Below, one piece after another: positions 7,045-14,273 of a stretch of DNA of 16,504 nt. Positions within the stretch are counted from its first letter, which is position 1; each line of letters starts with the position of its first letter. The notes under the pieces were generated by a model. That model made no database searches. It worked only from the letters and a program-made list of their open reading frames with translations, and was not told the DNA's origin. Position numbers and translations under genes: made by a program. This DNA comes from Herminiimonas sp. (lineage in GTDB: Bacteria > Pseudomonadota > Gammaproteobacteria > Burkholderiales > Burkholderiaceae), in NCBI GenBank assembly GCA_014377155.1, contig JACMQD010000518.1, positions 1-16,504 on the forward strand. The letters are read 5' to 3'.

Positions 7045-7940
7045 CAGCGTAACTCCGCGCGGTGCGAAGCCGCCATGTTCATGAAAGCGTCGGCTTCGAG
7101 CAATGGCACGCCGACGGGCTCAGGTACGCCGAGCGCTTGCCAGATTTCGCGCGGATCATCCATTGCGCCGAACGACTGCAAGCGCTGCGTCAGCATCCGA
7201 TGCTCCGCTTGCAAATCATCGAGCGACAGTTCGATCCCAGCCGCGCGACAGGTCGCAATCGCGGCGCTGGCAGCGCGAGCGAACTTGGCGATGTCGTCGG
7301 CGACGATTGCCTGGCAGTCGCCCAGCAAGTAACGGTGCTTGCCGCCAGTCGTGCGCCATACCAGCGCGCGGTCACGTGAATCGAATTCCTCGACACCGCT
7401 GGCGGTCTCGATCACCTCGGGCCCGGACATCGCCAGCCGCCCTTCTTCTGACATGACAATCGCATTGGCGCAGCGAGCAACGATCCCCATGCCGCCAAAA
7501 CAGCCGTTCGATCCGCCCACCAGTACCACCACCGGAACGCCGGCAGCACGCGTGTCGAGCACGGCGCGCATGACTTCGGAGACGGCGATCAGGCCGGCAT
7601 TGGCTTCATGCAAACGCACACCGCCGGTTTCGAGCAGCAGTAGTACCGCATGCGCCTGTTCGGCAATGGCGCGCCGGAGCATGCCGACCAGCTTGGCACC
7701 ATGCACTTCGCCTACTGCGCCGCCCATGAAGCCGCCTTCCTGCGCGGCGACGAAAATCCTCTTGCCCTGCAGCGTACCGCGCCCGACGATGGCACCGTCG
7801 TCGAACGACACCGGCACGTCGAGCTGTGCCAAATGCGGGCTGACCACGCGGCACGACGGTGGCAGGAATTCCTCGAACGTGCCGGCATCCAGCAAGTGCG
7901 CCACGCGTTCGCGGGCCGACGCTTCCAGATAGCTGCTCAT
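7044..7940 (-). CDS. mdcD: Malonate decarboxylase beta subunit
   Basis: 298 aa, acetyl-CoA carboxyltransferase-like crotonase fold. It pairs with MdcE to decarboxylate malonyl-S-ACP. Visible landmarks are EGGFMGGAVGEVHGAK (68-83), LLLETGGVRLHEANAGL (101-117) and VGGSNGCFGGMG (141-152), glycine-rich loops of the kind that stabilise the enolate. AMSGPEVIE (170-178) is also characteristic. The start at ATG 7940 overlaps the mdcC stop as ATGA. The ring of enzymes needs no biotin, in keeping with the absence of any biotin carrier or membrane decarboxylase (madB-like) gene in the operon. Confidence 0.95.
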   Translation of the reverse strand: MSSYLEASARERVAHLLDAGTFEEFLPPSCRVVSPHLAQLDVPVSFDDGAIVGRGTLQGKRIFVAAQEGGFMGGAVGEVHGAKLVGMLRRAIAEQAHAVLLLLETGGVRLHEANAGLIAVSEVMRAVLDTRAAGVPVVVLVGGSNGCFGGMGIVARCANAIVMSEEGRLAMSGPEVIETASGVEEFDSRDRALVWRTTGGKHRYLLGDCQAIVADDIAKFARAASAAIATCRAAGIELSLDDLQAEHRMLTQRLQSFGAMDDPREIWQALGVPEPVGVPLLEADAFMNMAASHRAELR

Positions 7941-8251
7941 GGCGTGGCCGCCGTCATCGATTCGACTGCCTGATCGAGGCGCAGGCTGACCACAGCCGGC
8001 GTCGCTCCCATGTCATTGATGGCGATATGCACGTCGGACAGATTCCAGCGTACGTGAAAATCTTCCAGTACAGCGCGCCAGATGGCTTCGAAACCCCGCG
8101 CCGCCGTATGGATTTCTATTTCACATGCACCACCCAGCGCGTGCTGCTCGATCAGGATTTCCAGATTCCCGGAGCTGACCACGCCGACCAACCCGGTCGG
8201 CCGGGTCAGGCGACTGGTGCCGTGTTCGAATCGGAAGTTAAGAGTTTCCAT
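7937..8251 (-). CDS. mdcC: Malonate decarboxylase delta subunit (acyl carrier protein)
   Basis: 104 aa. This is the carrier that holds acetyl and malonyl groups on a phosphoribosyl-dephospho-CoA arm. The attachment region reads GVVSSGNLEIL (residues 23-33). Ser27, just before Gly, aligns with the modified serine of the Klebsiella protein (Ser25 in GVVGSGDMEVL). The carrier serine does not sit in the DSL motif of fatty-acid ACPs, as expected for this distinct family. It begins six bases after the mdcA stop, with a weak GGTG ribosome binding site inside the end of mdcA, and ends in an ATGA overlap with mdcD. Confidence 0.94.
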   Translation of the reverse strand: METLNFRFEHGTSRLTRPTGLVGVVSSGNLEILIEQHALGGACEIEIHTAARGFEAIWRAVLEDFHVRWNLSDVHIAINDMGATPAVVSLRLDQAVESMTAATP

Positions 8252-8257
8252 GTGTGT

Positions 8258-9925
8258 TCACCAGTTCCTGAAGCGTTTCGGCGGATCGTAGAGACCGCCC
8301 GAGGCACGCACCAGATCTTTCATATTCTTGGCGGCGAGCAGGTCGCGCGTGGCGAGTTTCTTGTCGACGCCGAGGTCTTCGGCGCGCATCACGATGCCGC
8401 GGTCGCGCAGGTTTTCCACCGCCCGCTTGTCACGCGCCAGACCCACTGGCGTATAACCGGCAACGCCGCGGATGGCCTGTTCGCGTTCTTCGTCGTTACG
8501 ACACAGCAGCAGATTGGCAATCCCTTCCTCGGTCAGAATATGCGTGACATCGTCGCCGTAGATCATCACCGGTGGAATCGCCATGCCGGCCTGCTCGGCC
8601 AGTTCCCACGCATCGAGCCGCTCAACGAAAGCCGGCTGCATGTGCTCGCGAAATGTCTCCACGATCTGCACCACCAGTTTTTGTCCGCGCGGGATGAGAT
8701 TTTTCCCCTCGCGTGCCTGCTGCCCTGCCTTGAGCCAGGCCGCGCTGGCGTGGCGTCGACCGCGTGCGTCGCACCCCATGTTGGGCGCCCCGCCGAAACC
8801 GGAAATGCGCCCCAGCGTGGCCGTCGACGAATTGCCTTGCAAGTCGATCTGCAAAGTCGAGCCGATGAACATGTCGCACGCATAGTGGCCGGCGGCCTGG
8901 CACAGCGCGCGATTGCTGCGCATGGCGCCGTCCGGGCCATTAAAAAATATATCTGGCCGGGCGCGGATGTAGTCTTCCATGCCGAGCTCGGAGCCGAACG
9001 AGTGGATCGATTCGACAAACCCGGCCTCGATTGCCGGAATCAGCGCCGGATGCGGATTGAGCGCCCAGTGGCGGGCGATCTTGCCCTTCAGTCCGAGCGA
9101 TTCCGCATAGGTCGGCAACAGCAACTCGATTGCCGCGGTATCGAAGCCGATGCCGTGATTGAGGCGCTCGACCTGATACGGCGCATAGATCCCCTTGATG
9201 GCCATCATCGCCATCAAGATCTGAATCTCGGAAATCAGCGCGGGATCACGGGTAAATAGCGGTTCGATGTAATACGGGGTCGGGGCCTGCACCACGAAAT
9301 CGACCCAGTCGGCAGGAATGTCGACGCGCGGCAGCACATCGACAATCGTGTTGACTTGCGCAATCACGATGCCGCTACTGAAAGCGGTCGCCTCGACGAT
9401 GGCCGGCGTGTCTTCGGTATTGGGACCGGTATAGAGATTGCCGAAACGGTCGGCGGCTTCCGCTGCGACCAGGCACACGCGTGGCGTCAGATCGACAAAA
9501 TAGCGGCCGAACAATTCCAGATAGGTATGGATTGCGCCAATATCGATTTTGCCGGCCGCGACCAATTTGGCCAGGCGTCCGGCCTGCGGTCCCGAGAAAG
9601 AAAAATCCAGCCGTGACGCGATACCGTTTTCAAAAATATCCAGGTGTTCCGGCAGCGACAGTACCGATTGCAGCATGTGCAGATGATGGATGCGTGCCGG
9701 ATCCAGTTCGGCCAGCGCTTTTCCGAGAAAATCCGCCTGCTTCTGGTTATTGCCTTCGAGGCAGACGCGGTCACCCGGCACGAGCACCTGATGCAGCAAT
9801 GCCGCGATCGATGCGGCCGGAAAAATCTTGCCCGACAGTGCAGGACCGAGCGTGTTGCGCACCCGGCCCAGCCTGGCATTGCGATCGGTCTGGCGCGTAT
9901 TCCAGATTCGCTCGACTGCACCCAT
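8258..9925 (-). CDS. mdcA: Malonate decarboxylase alpha subunit: acetyl-S-ACP:malonate ACP transferase
   Basis: 555 aa, full length for the family (about 550). It exchanges acetyl on the MdcC carrier for malonate, giving free acetate and malonyl-S-ACP, and so closes the catalytic cycle. Recognisable segments are GDRVCLEGNNQKQADFL (51-67), GNLYTGPNTEDTPAIVEA (162-179) and YYIEPLF (218-224), plus the conserved ending YDPPKRFRNW. It belongs to the CoA-transferase-like superfamily. Its ATG follows the dctM stop directly (TAGATG) with GGGA upstream, so it is co-transcribed with the transporter genes. It is soluble and cytoplasmic, with no membrane segment. Confidence 0.96.
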   Translation of the reverse strand: MGAVERIWNTRQTDRNARLGRVRNTLGPALSGKIFPAASIAALLHQVLVPGDRVCLEGNNQKQADFLGKALAELDPARIHHLHMLQSVLSLPEHLDIFENGIASRLDFSFSGPQAGRLAKLVAAGKIDIGAIHTYLELFGRYFVDLTPRVCLVAAEAADRFGNLYTGPNTEDTPAIVEATAFSSGIVIAQVNTIVDVLPRVDIPADWVDFVVQAPTPYYIEPLFTRDPALISEIQILMAMMAIKGIYAPYQVERLNHGIGFDTAAIELLLPTYAESLGLKGKIARHWALNPHPALIPAIEAGFVESIHSFGSELGMEDYIRARPDIFFNGPDGAMRSNRALCQAAGHYACDMFIGSTLQIDLQGNSSTATLGRISGFGGAPNMGCDARGRRHASAAWLKAGQQAREGKNLIPRGQKLVVQIVETFREHMQPAFVERLDAWELAEQAGMAIPPVMIYGDDVTHILTEEGIANLLLCRNDEEREQAIRGVAGYTPVGLARDKRAVENLRDRGIVMRAEDLGVDKKLATRDLLAAKNMKDLVRASGGLYDPPKRFRNW

Positions 9926-11275
9926 CTATTTGATTCCCATGATCGCATTAGGCAAAAAGGTCGCGATGCCAGGGAAAAAACACAGCAGAAACACGGCCAC
10001 GAACATCAATCCGACGAACGGCATCACGCCCCAAATCACGTCCTTGAGGGGAATGTCCGGTGCGATATTTTTGATCACGAAAATGTTCAGCCCGACCGGC
10101 GGATGGATCAACCCCATCTCCATGACGATCGTCATCACGACGCCAAACCAGATCAAGTCGAAGCCGGCAGCCTTGAGCGGCGGCAGGATAATCGGTGCGG
10201 TCATCAAAATGATCGATACCGGCGGCAGGAAGAAACCGAACACGATGACCATCAGCAGGATCACGCAAAGCAGCAGCCACTTCGACAAGTGCAGTCCGAC
10301 CACCCATTGCGCCGCATTCTGGCTGATGTGCAGATAGCTCATCACGTACGAGAACAGCAGGGACATGCCGATGATCAGCAGCAGCATGGTCGACTCCTTG
10401 ATGGTCGACGTCAGGATCGGCGCCAAGTCCTTCGGCTTCCAGATGCCATACACCACCGCGATCAGTACAATCGCCAGGAGCGCGCCGAGCCCGGCTGTCT
10501 CGGAAGGCGTGGCATAGCCGCCGTATAACGCGATCATCACGCCGATCAGCAGCACGATGAAAGGCAGCACGCGCGGCAGCATTTCGACTTTCTGAGAAAA
10601 CGTGAAACTTTCTTCGTGAAGATAGGCGGACTTTTCGCCGCCGGCCTGATAGATGTCATAGGCCAGCCGGTATTCCTTGCGTGCGCGGTAGACAGCATAA
10701 CCGGCGAACAAGCCGACGAGCAGCACACCGGGCCCGATACCGGCGAGGAAGAGACGTCCGAGAGATTGTTCGGCCGCGACCGCATACAGGATCATCGTGA
10801 TCGACGGCGGCAGCAGGATGCCGAGCGTGCCGCCGGCGGCAATGATGCCTGCCGCAAAACCCGGCGAATAACCACGTCGGCGCATTTCAGGAATCCCCGC
10901 CGAGCCGATTGCCGAACAGGTTGCCGGCGATGAGCCTGCCATGGCGGCGAACAATGCACAGGCGAACACGTTGGCAATACCGAGCCCGCCCGGTACCTTG
11001 TGCAGCCAGGTGTGGATCGCCGAATACAGGTCCTTGCCGGCCGGCGACTTGCCAATTGCCGCACCCTTGAGGATGAACAACGGAATCGATAGTAGGGTAA
11101 TCGACGCCATTTCTTCATAGACGTTCTGGGTCACGGTATCGAGCGATGCCGCTGGCATGAAAAAATACATGAAAGTGACGGCCACCACACCCAGTGCGAA
11201 GGCGATCGGCATGCCGGAAAACATGACGACCAGCGTCGCGACGCCATACATGACGCCCATGGTCAATTCACTCAT
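9926..11275 (-). CDS. dctM: TRAP transporter large permease (DctM family)
   Basis: 449 aa, about twelve hydrophobic segments. It is the transport channel of a tripartite ATP-independent periplasmic system and is driven by the sodium or proton gradient. Family signatures are GSSPATCSAIGSAGIPEMRR, GGTLGILLPPS and EMGLIHPPVGLNIFV. A cytoplasmic-type loop at about residues 200-245 (RARKEYRL...QKVEML) is charged. The start chosen is ATG 11275, overlapping the dctQ stop as ATGA; the frame is open 33 codons further, but that stretch is hydrophilic and unlike the family. Its place directly before mdcA makes malonate the likely substrate, as in the matPQM system of Sinorhizobium. The symbol names the family only, not the substrate. 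Confidence 0.93.
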   Translation of the reverse strand: MSELTMGVMYGVATLVVMFSGMPIAFALGVVAVTFMYFFMPAASLDTVTQNVYEEMASITLLSIPLFILKGAAIGKSPAGKDLYSAIHTWLHKVPGGLGIANVFACALFAAMAGSSPATCSAIGSAGIPEMRRRGYSPGFAAGIIAAGGTLGILLPPSITMILYAVAAEQSLGRLFLAGIGPGVLLVGLFAGYAVYRARKEYRLAYDIYQAGGEKSAYLHEESFTFSQKVEMLPRVLPFIVLLIGVMIALYGGYATPSETAGLGALLAIVLIAVVYGIWKPKDLAPILTSTIKESTMLLLIIGMSLLFSYVMSYLHISQNAAQWVVGLHLSKWLLLCVILLMVIVFGFFLPPVSIILMTAPIILPPLKAAGFDLIWFGVVMTIVMEMGLIHPPVGLNIFVIKNIAPDIPLKDVIWGVMPFVGLMFVAVFLLCFFPGIATFLPNAIMGIK

Positions 11276-11826
11276 CGCGGCTCCTTGCGATCGGTAGTAC
11301 GAACGACGATTTGCAGAAAGATCTGGACCGCCAGCAGCGTGATCCCGAACGCCATCATGCTGTAGGGGATCCACAGCGGCGGCGCGAATGTCGACGTCGT
11401 AGTCTGGCCTTCCTTGAGCGCTTCATGGAAGAGCGTCCAGGATTTCCACGCAAAAAAAGCACAGAACAGAAACGACAGGACGTCGACGAACATCAGCCGC
11501 ATCGCATTGACTCTTGGTGACAGTATCGAGGCCAACGCTTCGATGCCGATGTGGCCGCGATAAGACTGCACGTAGGCAGTACAAAAAAACGTCGCGCCGA
11601 CCAGCATGAACACCGATGCTTCGTCCTGCCAGTCGGTAGGCGCCTTGAAAAAATAGCGCGAAATCACCGAATATGTCAGCACCAGCGCGGTGATCACCAT
11701 TGCTGCCATCGATACGGCGAGCAGTAGCCGATTGACCCGATCCAGCAGTCTCGCTGCCACCGCGACGACCGGGTTATCCGGTACTGGCGGTCCTTTCGGC
11801 GCCTCTAACTCGAAGCCGTGACTCAC
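11272..11826 (-). CDS. dctQ: TRAP transporter small permease (DctQ family)
   Basis: 184 aa with four predicted membrane segments (about 34-54, 69-88, 110-130, 151-171), the usual topology. It is the small membrane subunit that pairs with DctM. The motif SRYFFKAPTDWQDE (55-68) between the first two helices and RGHIGIE (90-96) are typical. The start is GTG 11826, overlapping the dctP stop as GTGA. The N-terminal 20 residues are Pro-rich and cytoplasmic. The end overlaps dctM as ATGA. The symbol is the family name. Confidence 0.92.
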   Translation of the reverse strand: MSHGFELEAPKGPPVPDNPVVAVAARLLDRVNRLLLAVSMAAMVITALVLTYSVISRYFFKAPTDWQDEASVFMLVGATFFCTAYVQSYRGHIGIEALASILSPRVNAMRLMFVDVLSFLFCAFFAWKSWTLFHEALKEGQTTTSTFAPPLWIPYSMMAFGITLLAVQIFLQIVVRTTDRKEPR

Positions 11827-12842
11827 AGAGTTTTCTCCGCGAGCGCCAGCAACCGCGCGCAGTTTTCATTCTTGGACGCATAGTCCTTCCACGCAGTCGT
11901 GCGGCCGATATCCTGCCACTGTTTTACGGTTGCGGCATTCAGGTCGACCGCCTTGGCGCCGGCCTTCTGATACACCGCCGCGACGGCGACATCGTCGACT
12001 TGCGCCGCTTTGCGGGCAAAGACTTCCATTTCGGCACCAACCGTCATGATCAGCGTTTGCTGCTCCTTGGTCAGCTTGTCGAAAATAACCTTCGACATCA
12101 TCAGCGGCTCGAACATGAACCAGTAAGCACGGTCACGTCCGGTGGTCAGGAATTTCGAGACTTCTTCGAGACGGAAAGAAATCAGCGACGTCGACGATGT
12201 CAGTGCCGCATCCATCGCGCCGGTTTGCATCGCCGCATAAATTTCATTCGATGGCAACGACACCACAGCAGCGCCGGCGGCCTTGAGAATCAAATCCATT
12301 TCGCGCGAGCCGCCGCGAATCTTCAGACCTTTGACATCGTCAGGGCCGACGATCGATTTGGTACGGGATGCTACGCCGCCCGCCTGCCATATCCAGCTGA
12401 CGACGACGATGCCTTTTTCCAGCAAAAATTTGTTGAGTTCGCGACCGACTTCGGCATTCTTCCAGCCATAGCCCTGGTCATATGAAGTGACCAGCCCTGG
12501 CATCAGGCCGATATTCACTTCGGGTAGTTCGCCGCCAGCGTACGACAACGGCACCAGTGACAGATCGAGTGCGCCTTTCCGCATCGCCGAAAATTGCGAG
12601 TTGGTTTTCATCAGGGAGGCGCCGGGATAGACCTCGAATTTCAGTGCATTTTTCGAGCGTTTTTCTACTTCGCTGGCAAACATGCGGCAAAGGCGATCAC
12701 GAAAATCACCTTCGGTTACGGTACCGCCAGGAAACTGATGAGAAATTTTAAGGGTTGTGGTTTGCGCGTATACCGAAGGTATCGAGAGCAAGGGACTTGC
12801 GGCGAGTACGCCGAGAATCGTTCTGCGTGTCGTTGAATGCAT
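11823..12842 (-). CDS. dctP: TRAP transporter substrate-binding protein (DctP family), probably for malonate
   Basis: 339 aa. This is a periplasmic binding protein that delivers a carboxylate to DctQM. It has an N-terminal signal peptide of about 26 residues (hydrophobic 9-22, likely cleavage VYA|Q). The opening STTRRTIL also resembles a twin-arginine motif, so Sec and Tat export are both possible. The conserved KIRGG (174-178) contains Arg176, which in the family makes the salt bridge to the substrate carboxylate, followed by the usual LPSNEIYAAMQTGAMDA (196-212). The start ATG 12842 has AGGAGA five bases upstream. It is the first gene of the malonate operon, and the specificity is inferred from that. 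Confidence 0.93.
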   Translation of the reverse strand: MHSTTRRTILGVLAASPLLSIPSVYAQTTTLKISHQFPGGTVTEGDFRDRLCRMFASEVEKRSKNALKFEVYPGASLMKTNSQFSAMRKGALDLSLVPLSYAGGELPEVNIGLMPGLVTSYDQGYGWKNAEVGRELNKFLLEKGIVVVSWIWQAGGVASRTKSIVGPDDVKGLKIRGGSREMDLILKAAGAAVVSLPSNEIYAAMQTGAMDAALTSSTSLISFRLEEVSKFLTTGRDRAYWFMFEPLMMSKVIFDKLTKEQQTLIMTVGAEMEVFARKAAQVDDVAVAAVYQKAGAKAVDLNAATVKQWQDIGRTTAWKDYASKNENCARLLALAEKTL

Positions 12843-12900
12843 GGTTGTCTCCTGTCGTTTGTCGTATGGATTTGCGAATTTTTTTCCGCTTCATGCCCGA

Positions 12901-12998
12901 AAATATAATACAACGTTCACTATCTTGTATACATATATATTGTATATAAATGCACATCATAGAATAAATCGTCCCTTACAATATGCCGTCGAATACAA
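12901..12998. promoter_or_regulatory. Putative MdcY-type operator cluster and divergent promoter region
   Basis: The 165-bp gap between dctP (-) and the GntR gene (+) is strikingly AT-rich. TTGTATACAT (12925-12934) and TTGTATATAA (12940-12949) each match TTGTATACAA at nine of ten bases, and their centres are 15 bp apart. Further ATACAA half-sites lie at 12908-12913 and 12993-12998, the latter touching the ribosome binding site of the regulator gene. As I recall, Acinetobacter MdcY binds ATTGTATACAAT. An A/T-rich -10-like TATTAT for dctP (12905-12910, - strand) overlaps the cluster. Exact promoters cannot be fixed by eye. Confidence 0.6.
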
Positions 12999-13007
12999 GG
13001 ATTTAAC

Positions 13008-13670
13008 ATGGCGAATCGTGCTGACGAGTTACGTGAAGCAATCGAAGAAAAAATTGCAATAGGAAAATTCGGCCCCGGCTATCGACTCGACGAAACCGAA
13101 CTCGCGAGGGAATTCGACGTATCGCGCACTCCCATTCGCGAGGCATTGATCCAGCTCGCTTCGATGGGACTGATCGTCACGCGACCACGGCGTGGGGCGG
13201 TTGTTGCGGAACTGAGTCCGCAAAAACTGGTTGAAATGTTCGAGGTCATGTCCGAACTCGAAGCCCTCTGTGGCCGGCTGGCAGCCCGCCGCATGACGCC
13301 GGACGAGCATGTTGCATTGCTGGCTGCACACGAAGCATGCAAGACCGCGCGCGACGCGCAAGATGCGGACACGTATTTTTATCAGAACGAAGCATTTCAC
13401 GGCCTCATCTATGCAGGCAGCCACAATGTTTTTCTGGCAGAACAAGCCAAGGGCCTGCACCGGCGGCTGCGGCCTTATCGGCGGTTGCAGCTGCGCGTGC
13501 GTGATCGGATCGGTACCTCATATGACGAACATGAAGAAGTCGTGCGTGCGATCATCGCCGGTGACGGCGAACGCACCGCTACCCGCCTGCGTGACCACAT
13601 CATGATTCAGGGACAGCGATTTGCCGACCTGATCGCGTCGCTTGCGCAATTGAAATCGGAGGCCGCCTGA
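13008..13670 (+). CDS. mdcY: GntR-family (FCD) transcriptional regulator, probable MdcY-like malonate repressor
   Basis: 220 aa. The N-terminal winged helix-turn-helix (about residues 5-68) carries the GntR signature LAREFDVSRTPIREAL (32-47) and the wing RPRRGAVV (59-66). The C-terminal FCD all-helical domain (about 75-210) has the metal/ligand-site residues NEAFH (127-131), His175 and His197. The start ATG 13008 is preceded by AAGGA at six bases. It is divergent from the malonate operon, and the shared gap contains probable operator repeats. MdcY of Acinetobacter, a GntR protein, represses the mdc operon and is released by malonate; by analogy this protein probably does the same and controls its own gene. 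The symbol is by family and context; other FCD regulators cannot be excluded. Confidence 0.8.
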   Translation: MANRADELREAIEEKIAIGKFGPGYRLDETELAREFDVSRTPIREALIQLASMGLIVTRPRRGAVVAELSPQKLVEMFEVMSELEALCGRLAARRMTPDEHVALLAAHEACKTARDAQDADTYFYQNEAFHGLIYAGSHNVFLAEQAKGLHRRLRPYRRLQLRVRDRIGTSYDEHEEVVRAIIAGDGERTATRLRDHIMIQGQRFADLIASLAQLKSEAA

Positions 13671-13777
13671 AGCATGGATTGTCGGCGCGCGCGGTCGCGA
13701 CAGAACTGACATGGGATTCTGGCGCGACTAGCACGGCGCCGGTATAGGCTCCCAACAATCGGCTCGACGCTGCGCAA

Positions 13778-14011
13778 CTAGCGGTTCCTCGGTTGAGCGA
13801 CGTAGCGCTGCCTGGCCCGGGCTTGTATCTCAGCCATCACTCCCAGATCATTATCAGACAGGGAAACTTGCGCAAGCTCGTGCTCGGAAACAGCGAACCG
13901 CACCAGCGATGTCAAGGCCTTGACGAATACCGCATCGCGGTCCGGTGCGTCCATGCGCAACGCGCATAAAACAGTGGCGATATCATGGACAGCGACGTCG
14001 GTGCGGGTCAT
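13778..14011 (-). CDS. Hypothetical small protein, 77 aa
   Basis: The start chosen is ATG 14011, preceded by GGAG at about seven bases. A longer frame begins 15 codons earlier (14056) without a good ribosome binding site. The 77-residue product is soluble and mostly helical, with no Cys motif or membrane segment. Its N-terminal half is acidic and its C-terminus is Arg/Gln-rich. No family is recognised. It converges with the GntR gene (107-bp gap) and lies 262 bp past the end of the chemoreceptor gene. Helix-like hydrophobic spacing and the ribosome binding site argue for a real gene, perhaps lineage-specific. Confidence 0.5.
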   Translation of the reverse strand: MTRTDVAVHDIATVLCALRMDAPDRDAVFVKALTSLVRFAVSEHELAQVSLSDNDLGVMAEIQARARQRYVAQPRNR

Positions 14012-14273
14012 GGCGTACTCCAGGCAGGACGAAACGGCAACGATGCAGGTGTGCAACCTGCATCACGACGATAAGTCCAGCATGCCCGAATTTAATGGCT
14101 ATTGTTGCAACTTTTTAGCTATGCTTGTTCGGTGTCAAATCGATATGCTCTTGCAGTCTCGACATTGGCTAAGAAGTCAGGAGCCAAATTATCAAGTTGC
14201 AACGCACCGGCTCGCAGTCTTGAACCGCGTATGCGATTCCCCTGGTAACGCAAACCGTGTCAAACCCGTCATA

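Noticed and set aside
7859..9259. 466-codon + strand frame
   Set aside because: It lies antisense to mdcD, mdcC and mdcA, all recognised families, and its product is an Arg/His-rich shadow typical of high-G+C DNA.
9644..10528. 294-codon + strand frame, His/Asp/Gln-rich
   Set aside because: It is antisense to mdcA and dctM, and its low-complexity composition mirrors the codons of hydrophobic membrane segments on the other strand.
13682..13704. TGTCG...CGACA inverted repeat between the converging GntR and 77-aa genes as a terminator
   Set aside because: Only five paired bases, a long GC-rich loop and no T tract on either strand.
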